Source: Ophiodon elongatus
Lineage: Eukaryota > Chordata > Actinopteri > Perciformes > Hexagrammidae
Length of the DNA: 64,000 nucleotides
NCBI GenBank assembly: GCA_016806645.1
Contig: JACSYO010001861.1
Span: 457,001 to 521,000, forward strand
Direction: 5' to 3'
Position 1 is the first letter of the stretch. Every line of letters starts with the position of its first letter. Under the pieces are notes generated by a model. It was given only the letters and a program-made list of their open reading frames with translations, did not search any database and was not told the origin of the DNA. Shown here one piece after another: positions 37,961 through 48,160 of the stretch. Made by a program: the position numbers and the translations under genes.

Positions 37961-38164
37961 TCTTGTTCTTGCATATGGCATTAAAATAGAACATCTAATA
38001 GTTTTTTCCACAGAACCCTCTTTTACCAGACCATTACCTCATTCGCGTCATTCTCGCTGCCCAGCGAAAATTTGCGTTATTCACATCCATTCGTGTCTGT
38101 GCATTGATTTTGTTTGTAATCTACTCGCGCGAAAAATTCGCAACACGTTTGGTGTGAACGCAGC

Positions 38165-38250
38165 ATAAAGGTCTGTGAGCAGGTTTGCCATATAAAGGTG
38201 TGTGAGCAGGTGAGCCATGTAAAGGTGTGTGAGCAGGTGAGCCCCAGACA
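38165..38250 (+). repeat. Short tandem repeat, three ~29-bp units
   Basis: Three successive units contain TAAAGGT(C/G)TGTGAGCAGGT followed by a GCCATAT/GCCATGT spacer. They lie just upstream of the piggyBac-derived stretch. Confidence 0.8.
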
Positions 38251-38329
38251 TTCATGGAAAGAAGGGGGCATCTCCCCCGCACAGAAGCGTCCGCGGCGGT
38301 TGTGAAATCTGCGCAGAGGGCTAGATTGC

Positions 38330-38602
38330 GTGATCAACCTGAGGATCCAGCCACCTCATCCGACCCCGCCGCCTCATCCGACCCCGGGGCAAGTAAGCGG
38401 AAGAGGTGTCAGATTACAGGACTGTAAAACACACACTGTGTGCTACAGGTGTAAGACATACATCTGCAAAGGCTGTGCACTCCAATACTGTCCTGCATGT
38501 GTGCGAAGGTGGGCGGGAGGATATACGCACATATGTATACGGGTCACTCTGACCCGTGGAACAAGGGAGGGACACGCGGGATCAGGACAACACGAGGGTT
38601 AA
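38330..38602 (+). mobile_element. piggyBac-type transposon, 3' end fragment
   Basis: The frame at 38,330-38,602 contains the Cys-rich C-terminal tail seen in piggyBac-family transposases ('CYRCKTYICKGCALQYCPAC'). It is followed by a palindromic subterminal 'ACGGGTCACTCTGACCCGT' and a terminal '...CACGAGGG' directly abutting TTAA (38,599-38,602), the target-site sequence of piggyBac elements. The transposase core is absent and a frameshift precedes the Cys-rich tail, so it is a dead remnant. It truncates the LINE that begins at 38,603. Confidence 0.75.
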
Positions 38603-40235
38603 GAAGCCCACTCTTGATCCAGAGGTGTTGGCTAACTATAGACCGATCTCTAACCTTCCCTTCCTCTCTAAAATCCTTGAGAAAGTTGTCGCAAATCAGT
38701 TATGTGACTTTCTACATAACAATAGTTTATTTGAGGATTTTCAGTCAGGATTTAGAAAACACCATAGCGCAGAGACAGCACTTGTGAAAATTACTAATGA
38801 CCTTCTAATTGCATCAGATAAAGGACTTGTCTCTGTCCTTGTCTTATTAGACCTTAGTGCTGCGTTTGACACCATTGACCATCACATCCTATTACAGAGA
38901 TTAGAACATTTGATTGGCATTAAAGGTACCGCACTAAGCTGGTTTAAATCCTATTTATCAGATCGATCTCAGTTTGTATATGTAAACGGTGAAACTTCAA
39001 TGACCACCAACGTCAGTCACGGAGTTCCACAAGGTTCTGTGCTTGGACCAATCTTATTCACCTTATATATGCTTCATTTGGGCAATATTATCAGAAAACA
39101 CTCCATAGACTTTCATTGTTATGCTGATAATACTCAATTATATCTATTGATCAACCCAGACGAAACCAACTAGCTTGCTGAACTTCAAGCATGTCTCAAA
39201 GATATAAAAACATGGATGAGCTTCAACTTCCTGATGTTAAATTCAGACAAAACTGACGTTATTTTACTAGGTCCAGAACACCTCCGAAATCTACTATCTA
39301 ATGATATAGTTTCTCTTGATGGCATTGTCCTGGCATCCAGCACCACCGTAAAGAATCTCGGAGTTGTCTTTGATCAGGACTTGTCCTTTAACTCTCATGT
39401 AAAACAAATCTCAAGGACTGTCTTTTTTCACCTACGTAACATGTAACAAATTAGACACATCCTGTCTCAAAGTGATGCAGAAAAGTTAGTTCACGCATTT
39501 GTTACTTCTAGACTAGACTACTGCAATTCCTTATTATCAGGCTGTTCTAATAAGTCTCTTAAATCTCTCCAGTTGATACAGAATGCTGCAGCTTGTGTAT
39601 TAAGCTAAACTAAGAAAAGAGATCATATTACTCCTGTATTAGCTTCTCTTCACTGGCTCCCTGTAAAATCCAGAATCAAATTTAAAATCCTTCTCCTCAC
39701 CTACAAAGCCTTAATTGGTGAGGCACCATCATATCTTAAAGAGCTCATAGTACCATATTACCCTCCTAGAGTCTTAAAAAGTAGGATGAGAGCCAGAGCC
39801 TTCAGTTATCAAGCTCTTCTTCTATGGAACCAGCTTCCACTTTCAGTCCGGGGGGCGGACACAGTGACCACATTTAAGAGTAGATTCCTGCTGTGGTCCT
39901 CCCCGACACCTACTGCTACTATTACATGAATCATTTCTGTCATGTGAATAGAACGTGTTGTAACTCATGCTGTTCATTCTGTACACATGACATCTATTTT
40001 TGTACTCTGTCCATCCTGGGAGAGGGATCCTCCTCTGTTGCTCTCCTGAAGGTTTCTTCCATTTTTCTCCCTGTTGAAAGGTTTTTTTTGGGGGGAGTTT
40101 TTCCTGAGTTGATGAGAAGTTCTGGGACAGAGGATGTCGTTGTGTACAGATTGTAAAGCCCTCTGACGCAAATTTGTAATTTGTCATTTTGCACTATACA
40201 AAAATAAATTGAATTGAATTGAATTGAATTAAGAC
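38603..40235 (+). mobile_element. L2/CR1-type LINE, reverse transcriptase and 3' UTR
   Basis: A 205-residue frame (38,556-39,173) reads 'NYRPISNLPFLSKILEKVV', 'LDLSAAFDTIDH' (RT motif A), 'GVPQGSVLGPILFTLYM' (motif B) and 'YADN' where the active-site 'YADD' is expected, then meets a stop. RT-like frames continue to about 39,880. The 3' end has five GAATT units (40,208-40,230), a simple-repeat tail typical of this LINE group. The YADD to YADN change, a TAG at 39,171 and a further in-frame stop at 39,444 make it inactive. Confidence 0.85.
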
Positions 40236-41035
40236 TTTCCTCTTTGATAGCACTTATAGTTAGGGCTGGCTCAGGTTTGCCCTGGTCCATTCTTTCCAGC
40301 GCCTAGATATGCTGCTATAGGCCTTGACTGCCGGGGGACATCTTAGGATACACTGAGCTCCTCTCTCCTTTTTCTATCTCTCCTTCTGTATGAATTAATG
40401 TTCTATAAATGCACATTACTAACTCTACTTCTTCCCCCCGGAGTCTTTGTGCTTTCTCGCCTTGCAGGTTTCCACGGATCGTGCTTGCATCTGGACCCTG
40501 GTCCTGCCTCCTGCCTCCTGCCTCCTGCCTCCTGGTTCCTGGTTCCTGGTTCCTGCTGTTACCCTACTGACGCACATTCTTCTCTATTTTCCTTCTGTAT
40601 GAATTCATGCACATTACTAACTCTGCTCCATCCCCGAAGTCTTTGTGCCTTCTCGCCTCGCAGGTTTCTGTGGATCGTGGTTAAATCTGGACCCTGGTCC
40701 TGCGTTCTGCTGTGGTCCTCCCCGACACCTACTGCTACTATTACATGAATCATTTCTGTCATGTGAATTGAACGTGTTGTAACTCTGTCATGTTGTTCAT
40801 TCTGTACACATGACATCTATTTTTGTACTCTGTCCATCCTGGGAGAGGGATCCTCCTCTGTTGCTTTCCTGAAGGTTTCTTCCATTTTTCTCTCTGTTGA
40901 AAGGGTTTTTCCTGATCCGATGAGAGGTTCTGGGACAGAGGATGTCGTTGTGTACAGATTGTAAAGCCCTCTGAGGCAAATTTGTAATTTGTGATTTTGG
41001 ACTATACAAAAATAAATTGAATTGAATTAAGGTAT
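40236..41035 (+). mobile_element. LINE 3' UTR duplicates with CTCCTGC-type short repeat
   Basis: Part of the 3' UTR at 39,890-40,230 recurs at 40,710-41,030, again ending in AATTGAATTGAATT. Between the two, at 40,500-40,555, lies a short tandem run of TGCCTCC and TGGTTCC units. This is a rearranged head-to-tail stack of LINE ends. Confidence 0.7.
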
Positions 41036-41236
41036 GACGGTGCCTCACTAATTAAGGCTTTGTAGGTGAGGAGAAGGATTTTAAATTGGAGCCAGTGCAG
41101 ATAAGCTAATACAGGAGTAATATGATCTCCTTTCTTAGTTTTTGTTGGTACAAAAATGGATCAAGTGGATAGATTTAAGAGACTTATTAGACCGGCCTGG
41201 TAGTAAGGAATTGCAGTAGTTTAGTCTAGAAGTAAC
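41036..41236 (-). mobile_element. LINE RT 3' fragment, antisense
   Basis: The reverse complement matches the plus-strand LINE at about 39,480-39,740 ('CACTGGCTCC', 'CCTACAAAGCCTTAATT'). The same antisense fragment recurs at 47,521-47,732 in duplication unit B, showing it was in place before the duplication. Confidence 0.75.
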
Positions 41237-42625
41237 AAATGGTGTGTCCAGACGGTGTGTCACTCTCCTGCCTGATGTCTGTCCAGTCTGACCTGCTGAC
41301 CCCTATCTTTCTGCAGATCTTCAACCGATCACTGGACTTGTGTGAAGTCCCCTCCTGCTTCAAACGCTCCACGATCATCCCGGTCCCAAAGAAATCCTCC
41401 ATCACAGGATTAAATGACTACAGGCCCGTCGCCCTGATGTCCGTGGTCAAGAAATCGTTGGAGAGACTCGTGTTGACCCACCTGAAGGACATCACAGGCC
41501 CGCTGCTGGAGCTCCTGCAGTTTGCCCACTGGGCAAACAGGTCGGTGGATGATGAGGTCAACATGGGATTGCACTACATGCTGCAACACCTCGACTCCCC
41601 AGGGACATAAGCAAGGGTTCTGTTTGTGGACTTCAACGCCATCATCATCAATCCAAACTCTCCAAGCTCAGTGGATCACAAACTTCCTGACAGACAGGAC
41701 GCAGCAGGTGAGGCACCGGCATCCCACAGAGATGTGTACTCTCCCAACGGCTCTTCTCCCTCTGCACTAATGACTGCACCTCAGGAGACCCGTGTTAGAC
41801 TCCTAAAGTTCACAGACGACACACCGGTCATCGGCTTCATCAGGGACGGTGATGAGTCTGCGTACAGACGGGAGATTGAACAGCTGGCCCTCTGCTGGTG
41901 TGGTCAGAACAACCTGGAGCTGAACAAGCTCAGAACTATGGAGATGACAGTGGACTTCACCATATTCAACAGCACTGAGTCTGCTGTGGAGACCTTCAGG
42001 TTACTGGGATCCACAATCTCCCAGGACCTAAAGTGGGCCTCAAACATCAACACCATCTTGAAAAAGACCCAGCAGAGGTTGAACTTCCTGCGTTAGCTCA
42101 GGAAGTACAACACGCCTCAGGAGCTGCTGATTCAGTTTTACTCCGCCATCATCTAGTCTGTTCTCTGCAGTTCCATCACTGTCTGGTTTGGATCGGCCAC
42201 CAAACAGGAAAAGGAACAGACTACAGTTCACTCAAGGTCCTCGGAGAAGATCATTTGTGCCAGCCTGCCCAATATTCAGGACTTGTACCTCTCCAGTCAG
42301 GAAATGTGCAGGAAACATCACTGCAGACCCGTCACACCCTGGACACCACCAGTTCCAACTCCCCCCTCTGGTAGGCGCTACAGAGCACTGTAGGCCAAAA
42401 CAACCAGACACCAGAACAGCTTCTTTCCACTGGCCGTCACTCTGATGAACACTTAATCAGTCATACTGTACTATTACCTCCATTTCACTGTCAGTGTTGT
42501 AGTGTTTTATGTTCATATACAGTATATTATTTTGTATATATATTTGTACATAGTTCTTTGTTGTCCTTGTTTTGTTTGTCTATTTTTCTGCATACGCATA
42601 CATGGCCAATAAAGCTGATTCTGAT
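41237..42625 (+). mobile_element. L2/CR1-type LINE, RT part to 3' end
   Basis: Frames read 'PDGVSLSCLMSVQSDLLTPI', 'IIPVPKKSSITGLNDYRPVA', an RT block interrupted by 'SPGT-stop' at 41,608, and 'LLKFTDDTPVIGF' (decayed active site; FADDT expected). The 3' end carries 'ACATGGCCAATAAAGCTGAT' followed by TCTGAT. It is the likely continuation of the endonuclease part at 36,580-37,530. A near-identical copy at 48,160-49,430 shares the same SPGT stop, so the element was dead before duplication. Confidence 0.85.
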
Positions 42626-43433
42626 ATGCCGCCCTGCTGACAGTAGACATGTCCATGTTTGCTGGACAACGTAAAGATACCCTGGGTTTGTTGAACTCGC
42701 TTCGTATTACACGTTTGTCCATGCCAGTTTCTTGTGTTTGAACAAAGACAAAAACACTTCCTTCCTTTTAAATTGTAACAAGCATTTTAGGTGGAGAAAG
42801 TATGCTTTTGATCTTTTGTTTCCTTCATTTTGCTGTTAAGTCACTGGCAACTAAGTACTATACACTTTTCAGCATTTCTATATTTTGCCTTTTTATACTT
42901 TTATTACATTTCAGAGGAAAACTCAACCTTTACTCCAACATTTAAAGGCTAGATGTTACATTGATATATATTTTAACACAACTTGAGATAAGAGCGTTTA
43001 TGATCCTTACAATCAACCTCTAAAATGGTAATTTTGTACATCTGATATTTTTACATTTTCATTCTTTCCTACTTAGCAATACAATTTAATACCCCTTTGA
43101 ATTAACTAAATTTGACCATAGGTTATCAATGACTAAACTATTATCCATCAAGTGCATTTCATCTTCAGCCTCCTTCCATTTATCTCTACAGTCGTTGGAG
43201 TAATATTAAACTTACCAGATATTGCATGCATTTGTTCTTTGCTTTAATTACCATCAAGTGGTGATCTACTATGTTTATTTTTCAGGAGGAAATGTCCTCA
43301 AGCCCTGCTAATTAGATTAAAATCACATTGCATTATATACCTTGTGGACAAGCTTAGAAAATCAAGGGAGTTTCACATCACCAGTAAACAGAGAAAGAGT
43401 AAAGCAGTGGCAGACAGTTTGGGGCGTTTGGAT

Positions 43434-43439
43434 TTTATT
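43434..43439 (-). terminator. AATAAA polyadenylation signal, RPS8 copy A
   Basis: TTTATT on the plus strand, 23 nt beyond the RPS8-copy-A stop codon, identical in context to the functional copy's signal at 51,136-51,141. Confidence 0.7.
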
Positions 43440-44219
43440 GAAGTATCAAACAGCTGTACATCTATTTGCCCTTCTTGGCCTTGATCTTCCTCAAGTAGAA
43501 CTCAAGCTCCTTTCCCTCTAGGATGTAGCCGTCTGCCCTGCCGCACTGGCCAGGTCTGGAGGCGATGCAAGCTGCAGGAGGGAAGAGGGGGAAAATGATC
43601 AGTGATGAGATGGATGAACTGTATTAAAACAAAGGAAATAGTGTGTGAATCAAATAATCTCAGGTCGAGGGCAGGTTTGAGATTGCAGAAATGTGAAGAC
43701 ACCGTACTGCTAATATTGACAGATTATAAGACTAGAAGTACCATGAATTCAATCTTATCAGAGTACAAGTGACAAAGTGCATCTTTTGGGGTTCTTTCAA
43801 AGCCCCATCTATAATTGCCCCGCACTCCAGTACAAATAGTCATCTGTCTGTCTGGCAACAGTCAAGTGCCTTGCTTAAGGCAATAGAGGTGTAAGGGGCA
43901 AGTTCTGCTATTTAACTTCCAAAACAGTAGGATAGCTACTATTACACATGTTGAGACTTACCAAGCAGTTTTCCCTGCTGGAACTGCTCCTCCAAGAGGG
44001 TGCTGATCTTGGCGGTCTTTTTACGCTCATCGTACTTCTGGGTCCTCTGACCTTTTCTAGTTCAGGACCTCTTCCTCCTCAGGGGTCTACAGAAGAGGGG
44101 GAAATAAAGTTCATTGGATGGACATTAAACACTGCATTGTGTTCACACTTATCCTTCTGAGCAACACTAGTTGATATACTATAAATTGACCACTGCAGAG
44201 GAAGGCAGTGTAGGTAATG

Positions 44220-44294
44220 GTCTTTCTCAGAGTCTTCATTATCATCACTTTCATTCAGTAGCAGAACTGGACAAAGTTATCTTCATGGAAAGAC
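44220..44294 (-). ncRNA. SNORD38: SNORD38-like box C/D snoRNA, unit A intron 4
   Basis: 75-nt element. Minus strand reads stem GTCTTTC, box C-like ATGAAGA, guide region 'AACTTTGTCCAGTTCTGCTA', box D' CTGA, box C' GTGATGA, box D CTGA and closing stem GAAAGAC; the 7-bp stem is perfect. The guide phrase is what I recall for vertebrate U38 (SNORD38), which targets 28S rRNA and is hosted by RPS8 introns in human. Box C has one mismatch to RUGAUGA. Confidence 0.85.
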
Positions 44295-45093
44295 ATTCAC
44301 CAGGTCAGACAGCACTACAGAATATAGGTGCCAGGAAACTTTTCAGCTGATGACCCTGGTTGTAACTTTTTCTATTATATAAAAAAATTTAAAATCACCC
44401 CCAAAAACGTCATTTGCACAGCACGAACAAACAAAGTTGGACTGGTTTGATAGGCACCTTTTTATCAAACCCAGCGAATATACAAATTGAAACAAGGGCA
44501 CGGTGCAACTGCAGAATCTGGTTTTGGCAATATATGGGTCCAAAATTCTCAAATGTATGAATCTCTTGAGCATTACGCTCTAGTATTACTAGTAGTGTCA
44601 TCTTTGTGTCAATAGGACAAAAAAGATGCATATGCACGTAGGTCACCCCCCCCGCCCACTTTTTATTTCACTTTAGGCATTTTAACCTTTTATCTGTTAT
44701 GATGGGAGGACCATAATTTATACATACATAGTAAAAACAAAAGCTGTGGGATAGTTACATTTCTCACAACTGAATAAAAACAAGATATACGAGACATTGA
44801 ATTTCACACATACCAGCTTAGCTCCCTTCTTGCGTCCCAGGGGAGTGGCAAAGTGTGCCTCATACCACTGCCTGTAGGGAAGGCTGTCGACGAGGACGAT
44901 GCAGTTCTTCACCAGGGTCTTGGTTCTGACCAGCTCGTTGTTGGAGGCATTGTAGACCACATCAATGATCCTGGTCTTGCATGTGCAGCCTGTGTACAAA
45001 CAAACAAAACACATTAGCAACAGCAAATTCTCCCCCTATTTTGGTTAACTAATAACATTAGATAGATCTTTAAAAGTGCAACACATATGACAG

Positions 45094-45168
45094 GTCTTTC
45101 TCAGGTGTCTCGTTATCACCATTTTCTTTCAGTAGCAGAACTGGACAAAGTTATCTTCATAGAAAGAC
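45094..45168 (-). ncRNA. SNORD38: SNORD38-like box C/D snoRNA, unit A intron 3
   Basis: 75 nt with the same GTCTTTC/GAAAGAC stem, box C-like ATGAAGA, the same guide 'AACTTTGTCCAGTTCTGCTA', D' CTGA and box D CTGA. The inner C' region (GGTGATAA) differs from the intron 4 copy. The whole element is identical in its key parts to 53,462-53,536. Confidence 0.83.
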
Positions 45169-45194
45169 ATGTGTAACATCTAAGAGCAATGTCA

Positions 45195-45326
<132 letters not shown>

Positions 45327-45445
45327 CTACAGAAATACACATTTTATTTTAGTATTGGTACAATTTGTTCACTTATGGTTTCAGGTCATGTGTAGAGATA
45401 TAATTCTGATGGCTCGTGGAAAACAGTAATATGCACATATATTCA

Positions 45446-45553
45446 AGCGTGTCAGCGTAACTATGACAAAGTCCTAACATTGGTATGTCTAGAGCTTTGA
45501 ACCAAGACGGTTCAAAAAGACATACCTAAGGTCATGTTTTCATCACCCACGCT
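45446..45553 (-). ncRNA. 108-nt box C/D snoRNA, unit A intron 2
   Basis: Minus strand: terminal stem AGCGTG, perfect box C GTGATGA, a long internal hairpin (GGTATGTC...GACATACC enclosing TTGAACC...GGTTCAA), box D CTGA, closing stem CACGCT. Human RPS8 introns also host SNORD46 and SNORD55; the 'GTGATGAAAA...CCTTAGG' start makes a SNORD46 relative possible, but I cannot assign it firmly. The unit B copy (53,812-53,919) has a compensatory change in the terminal stem. Confidence 0.78.
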
Positions 45554-46260
45554 ACATAAAAGCAAGTCCATTTAGAGCAGGTAAACACTAATACATACTT
45601 TTATGTTGGCAGGAGGGCGTCCGAGCTCATAATTCCTTTTCTTGTGGTAGGGCTTGCGTTTACCGCCGGTCTTGTGGCGTTTATGCCAGTTATCCCTTGA
45701 GATACCTGAATAAATCATTTTTAAAAAGAGAGGAAGAACCAGGTGTTAAGATCATTGGACAACTCACAGGCCATACGGTACAACATTACTTCTATGCTTG
45801 AGCAATCAGTTCTCCAAGGTATAGGTTGTCCGCAATATTAATTATGGATTCCATTAGTTTCATCATATGCTCAAGCAAGTATAAGGTCCCTTCTCAGCTT
45901 AATGGTGCATGCATGTCTGTTAATTGAATGAGATCGTAGTGAACTGTGTTTATGATTTAACTCAAAACTTCCTACAGAAGTTTGATGTTCTGCTGAAACT
46001 GACTCGACCATGTGATGCACCTCGTGCTTTAAAACTGCCCGGACACTGAATATAGATTTCGGGCCCTTAAAATAGTACGGTGGCCTTTTAAGAACACGCC
46101 ACTTGTGTATCAAAGAAGCGCCTTTATTAACCTAACGTTAGTTATAACTTCCACACAAGTTTTGTTAAATGTGTCCACCTTCATTTAAAATAACAGTATT
46201 ATTGTCAGGACCCCTTTAAGAGTTTCAGTGTAGCAGCGTGACATGTTCACCGCCACTCTG

Positions 46261-46560
46261 CTAGCTAATGCTAACAGTAACGTGGTCTCTCCTCTAGCTA
46301 ATGCTAACATTAACGTGGTCTCTCCTCTAGCTACTGTTTACAGGAACGTGGTCTCTCCTCTAGCTAATGCTAACAGTAACGTGGTCTCTCCTCTAGCTAA
46401 TGCTAACAGTAACGTGGTCTCTCCTCTAGCTAATGCTAACAGTAACGTGGTATCTCCTCTAGCTAACGCTAACAGTAACGTGGTCTATCTAGCTAATGCT
46501 AACAGTAATGTGGTCTCTCCTCTAGCTAATGCTAACAGTAACGTGGACTCTCCTCTCGCT
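46261..46560. repeat. 33-bp minisatellite, about nine units (unit A)
   Basis: Units of CTAGCTAATGCTAACAGTAA + CGTGGTCTCTCCT repeat about nine times with small variants (one unit is 30 bp). Because 33 is a multiple of three and the frame lacks stops, a spurious 112-residue repetitive frame results. The unit B homologue has two units (54,612-54,677). Confidence 0.95.
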
Positions 46561-46689
46561 TTTAAAACCGCTCCACACTAATTAGCTAACGTTAGCTACT
46601 CCTGAACGGCAGTTACAGTACAACGCTGAAACCCCTCTTAAATATTAGAAAGCCTCAAAAACCGCAAACTGTGCCGTTAAACATTTATA

Positions 46690-46797
46690 ATTGTTGGTGG
46701 TTTACACTGACTTGCAGTTGAAATAGTTTTTGTAACAGTGGCAAAAAATAAATAGTCTGTATCTTTGTAGATCAGCTGCTGTAATCAAACCACGTGA
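46690..46797 (+). repeat. Dispersed repeat family, copy 3, at the duplication junction
   Basis: Partial copy of the 16,560 / 35,268 element. It begins right after RPS8 intron 1 homology ends (46,678), so the junction between the duplication units lies at or within its left edge. Confidence 0.7.
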
Positions 46798-46804
46798 TAT
46801 AACA

Positions 46805-47165
46805 ATGTAGGCCAGGTGGCCAAAATCCTTTCATGGACTAAAACCATGAACACATGCTGGTGAATTGAAGCTGTTGTCACGATACGTACCTTATTGAGGA
46901 CCATTGTTAAGGGTCGACACTGCACAAGCCGCATGCACAGACTGAACCCAAACCTTTGTCCCACATGGAGATTATGAGGCTCTCCGCCAATCACAGCAGC
47001 GGGTTTTGATCACGTGTCGTTTATCGTCATCCTAAAAATTACTTTTCCCCCAGTTAGCCCTCACGTTACATGGTCGTTACCTCACAACGCGTTATATACA
47101 GTCAATAAAACATAACCCACCCAAAATATTGATATATTCTCGTAGGTCTCTCACATGCAGTGGAT
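46805..47165 (-). pseudogene. ACADM: Duplicate of the ACADM promoter and exon 1
   Basis: This stretch aligns with 36,035-36,390 over its whole length. The ACADM exon 1 copy is 46,890-46,934: both potential ATGs and the donor (AATAAG/GTACGT) are kept, with changes giving MVLNK instead of MLLNK and VQ instead of VK in the leader. The inverted CCAAT box is kept and the nearby element becomes a perfect CACGTG within GATCACGTG. About 635 bp of ACADM intron 1 seen at 35,405-36,040 are missing. No ACADM exon 2 follows; the next exon downstream on this strand is RPS8 copy A exon 2. Confidence 0.92.
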
Positions 47166-47461
47166 TCTATCTATTCCTATCAACTATAGGATACCTATAT
47201 CTAAAAGGAAAATCTAATTTGAAATTAGAGGTAAATTGGCTCAGGATTGTGATTTGAAGTTAGCTCATGAAGGAAATTATGAAGGGCTTTAATTTTAAAA
47301 TCACACCTCTGAATGTCTTGATTGTCTCTGAGTAACAACTTGAGGTGGTCTACTATTAATCTGAAGTGAAATTAGTTTGTAACTTTGGACCATTTGCTTT
47401 TAAATCTAATTTGAAATTAGAGGTAGATTGGCTCATAATAGTGATTTGAAGTTAGCTCATT

Positions 47462-48160
47462 CAGCGCATTCAGTGAGCACAGCTCTCTAGTGGGGTTATA
47501 TAGAACTATAAGCTCCTTAAGGTATGACGGTGCCTCACTAATTAAGGCTTTGTAGGTGAGAAGAAGGATTTTAAATTGTAGCCAGTGCAGAGAAGCTAAT
47601 ACAGGAGTAATATGATCTCCTTTCTTAGTTTTTGTTGTTACAAAAATGGATCAAGTGGAGAGATTTAAGAGACTTATTAGAGCGGCCTGGTATTAAGGAA
47701 TTGCAGTAGTCTAGTCTAGAAGTAACAAATGCGTGAACTAATTTGTCTGCATCGCTTTGAGACAGGATGTGCCGGATTTATGAAATGTTACGTAGGTGAA
47801 AAAAAGCAGTCCTTGAGATTTGTTTTACGTGGAAGTTAAAGGACAAGTCCTGATCAAAGACAACTCCGGGATTCTTTACGGTGGTGATGGATGTCAGGGC
47901 AATGCCCTCAAGAGAAACTATATCATTAGATAATTGATTTCGGAGGTGTTCTGGGCCTAGTGAAGTAACTTCAGTTTTGTCTCAGTTTAACATCAGGAAG
48001 TTGCAGGTCATCCAGGTTTAAGACGTGCTTGAAGTATAGCAGACTGGTTGGTTTCGTTTGGCTTGATCAACAGATAAAATAGAGATATAATAGAGTATTA
48101 TCTGCATAACAATGAAAGCGAAGAGGATGTGAGTCTACTCTTTCACAGACAGAAGATCAG
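47462..48160 (-). mobile_element. Antisense LINE fragment (unit B)
   Basis: Reverse complement of the RT and 3' region of the LINE at 38,603-39,740; for example the antisense of the 'ILLGPEHLRN' and 'VVFDQDLSF' coding blocks occurs at 47,850-47,960. It is longer than its unit A counterpart (41,036-41,236), so unit A was trimmed or rearranged later. Confidence 0.75.

Noticed and set aside
46243..46581. 112-residue repetitive frame (LANANSNVVSP units)
   Set aside because: Produced by a 33-bp minisatellite inside RPS8 intron 1; homologous array in the other copy has two units. Not a repeat protein gene.
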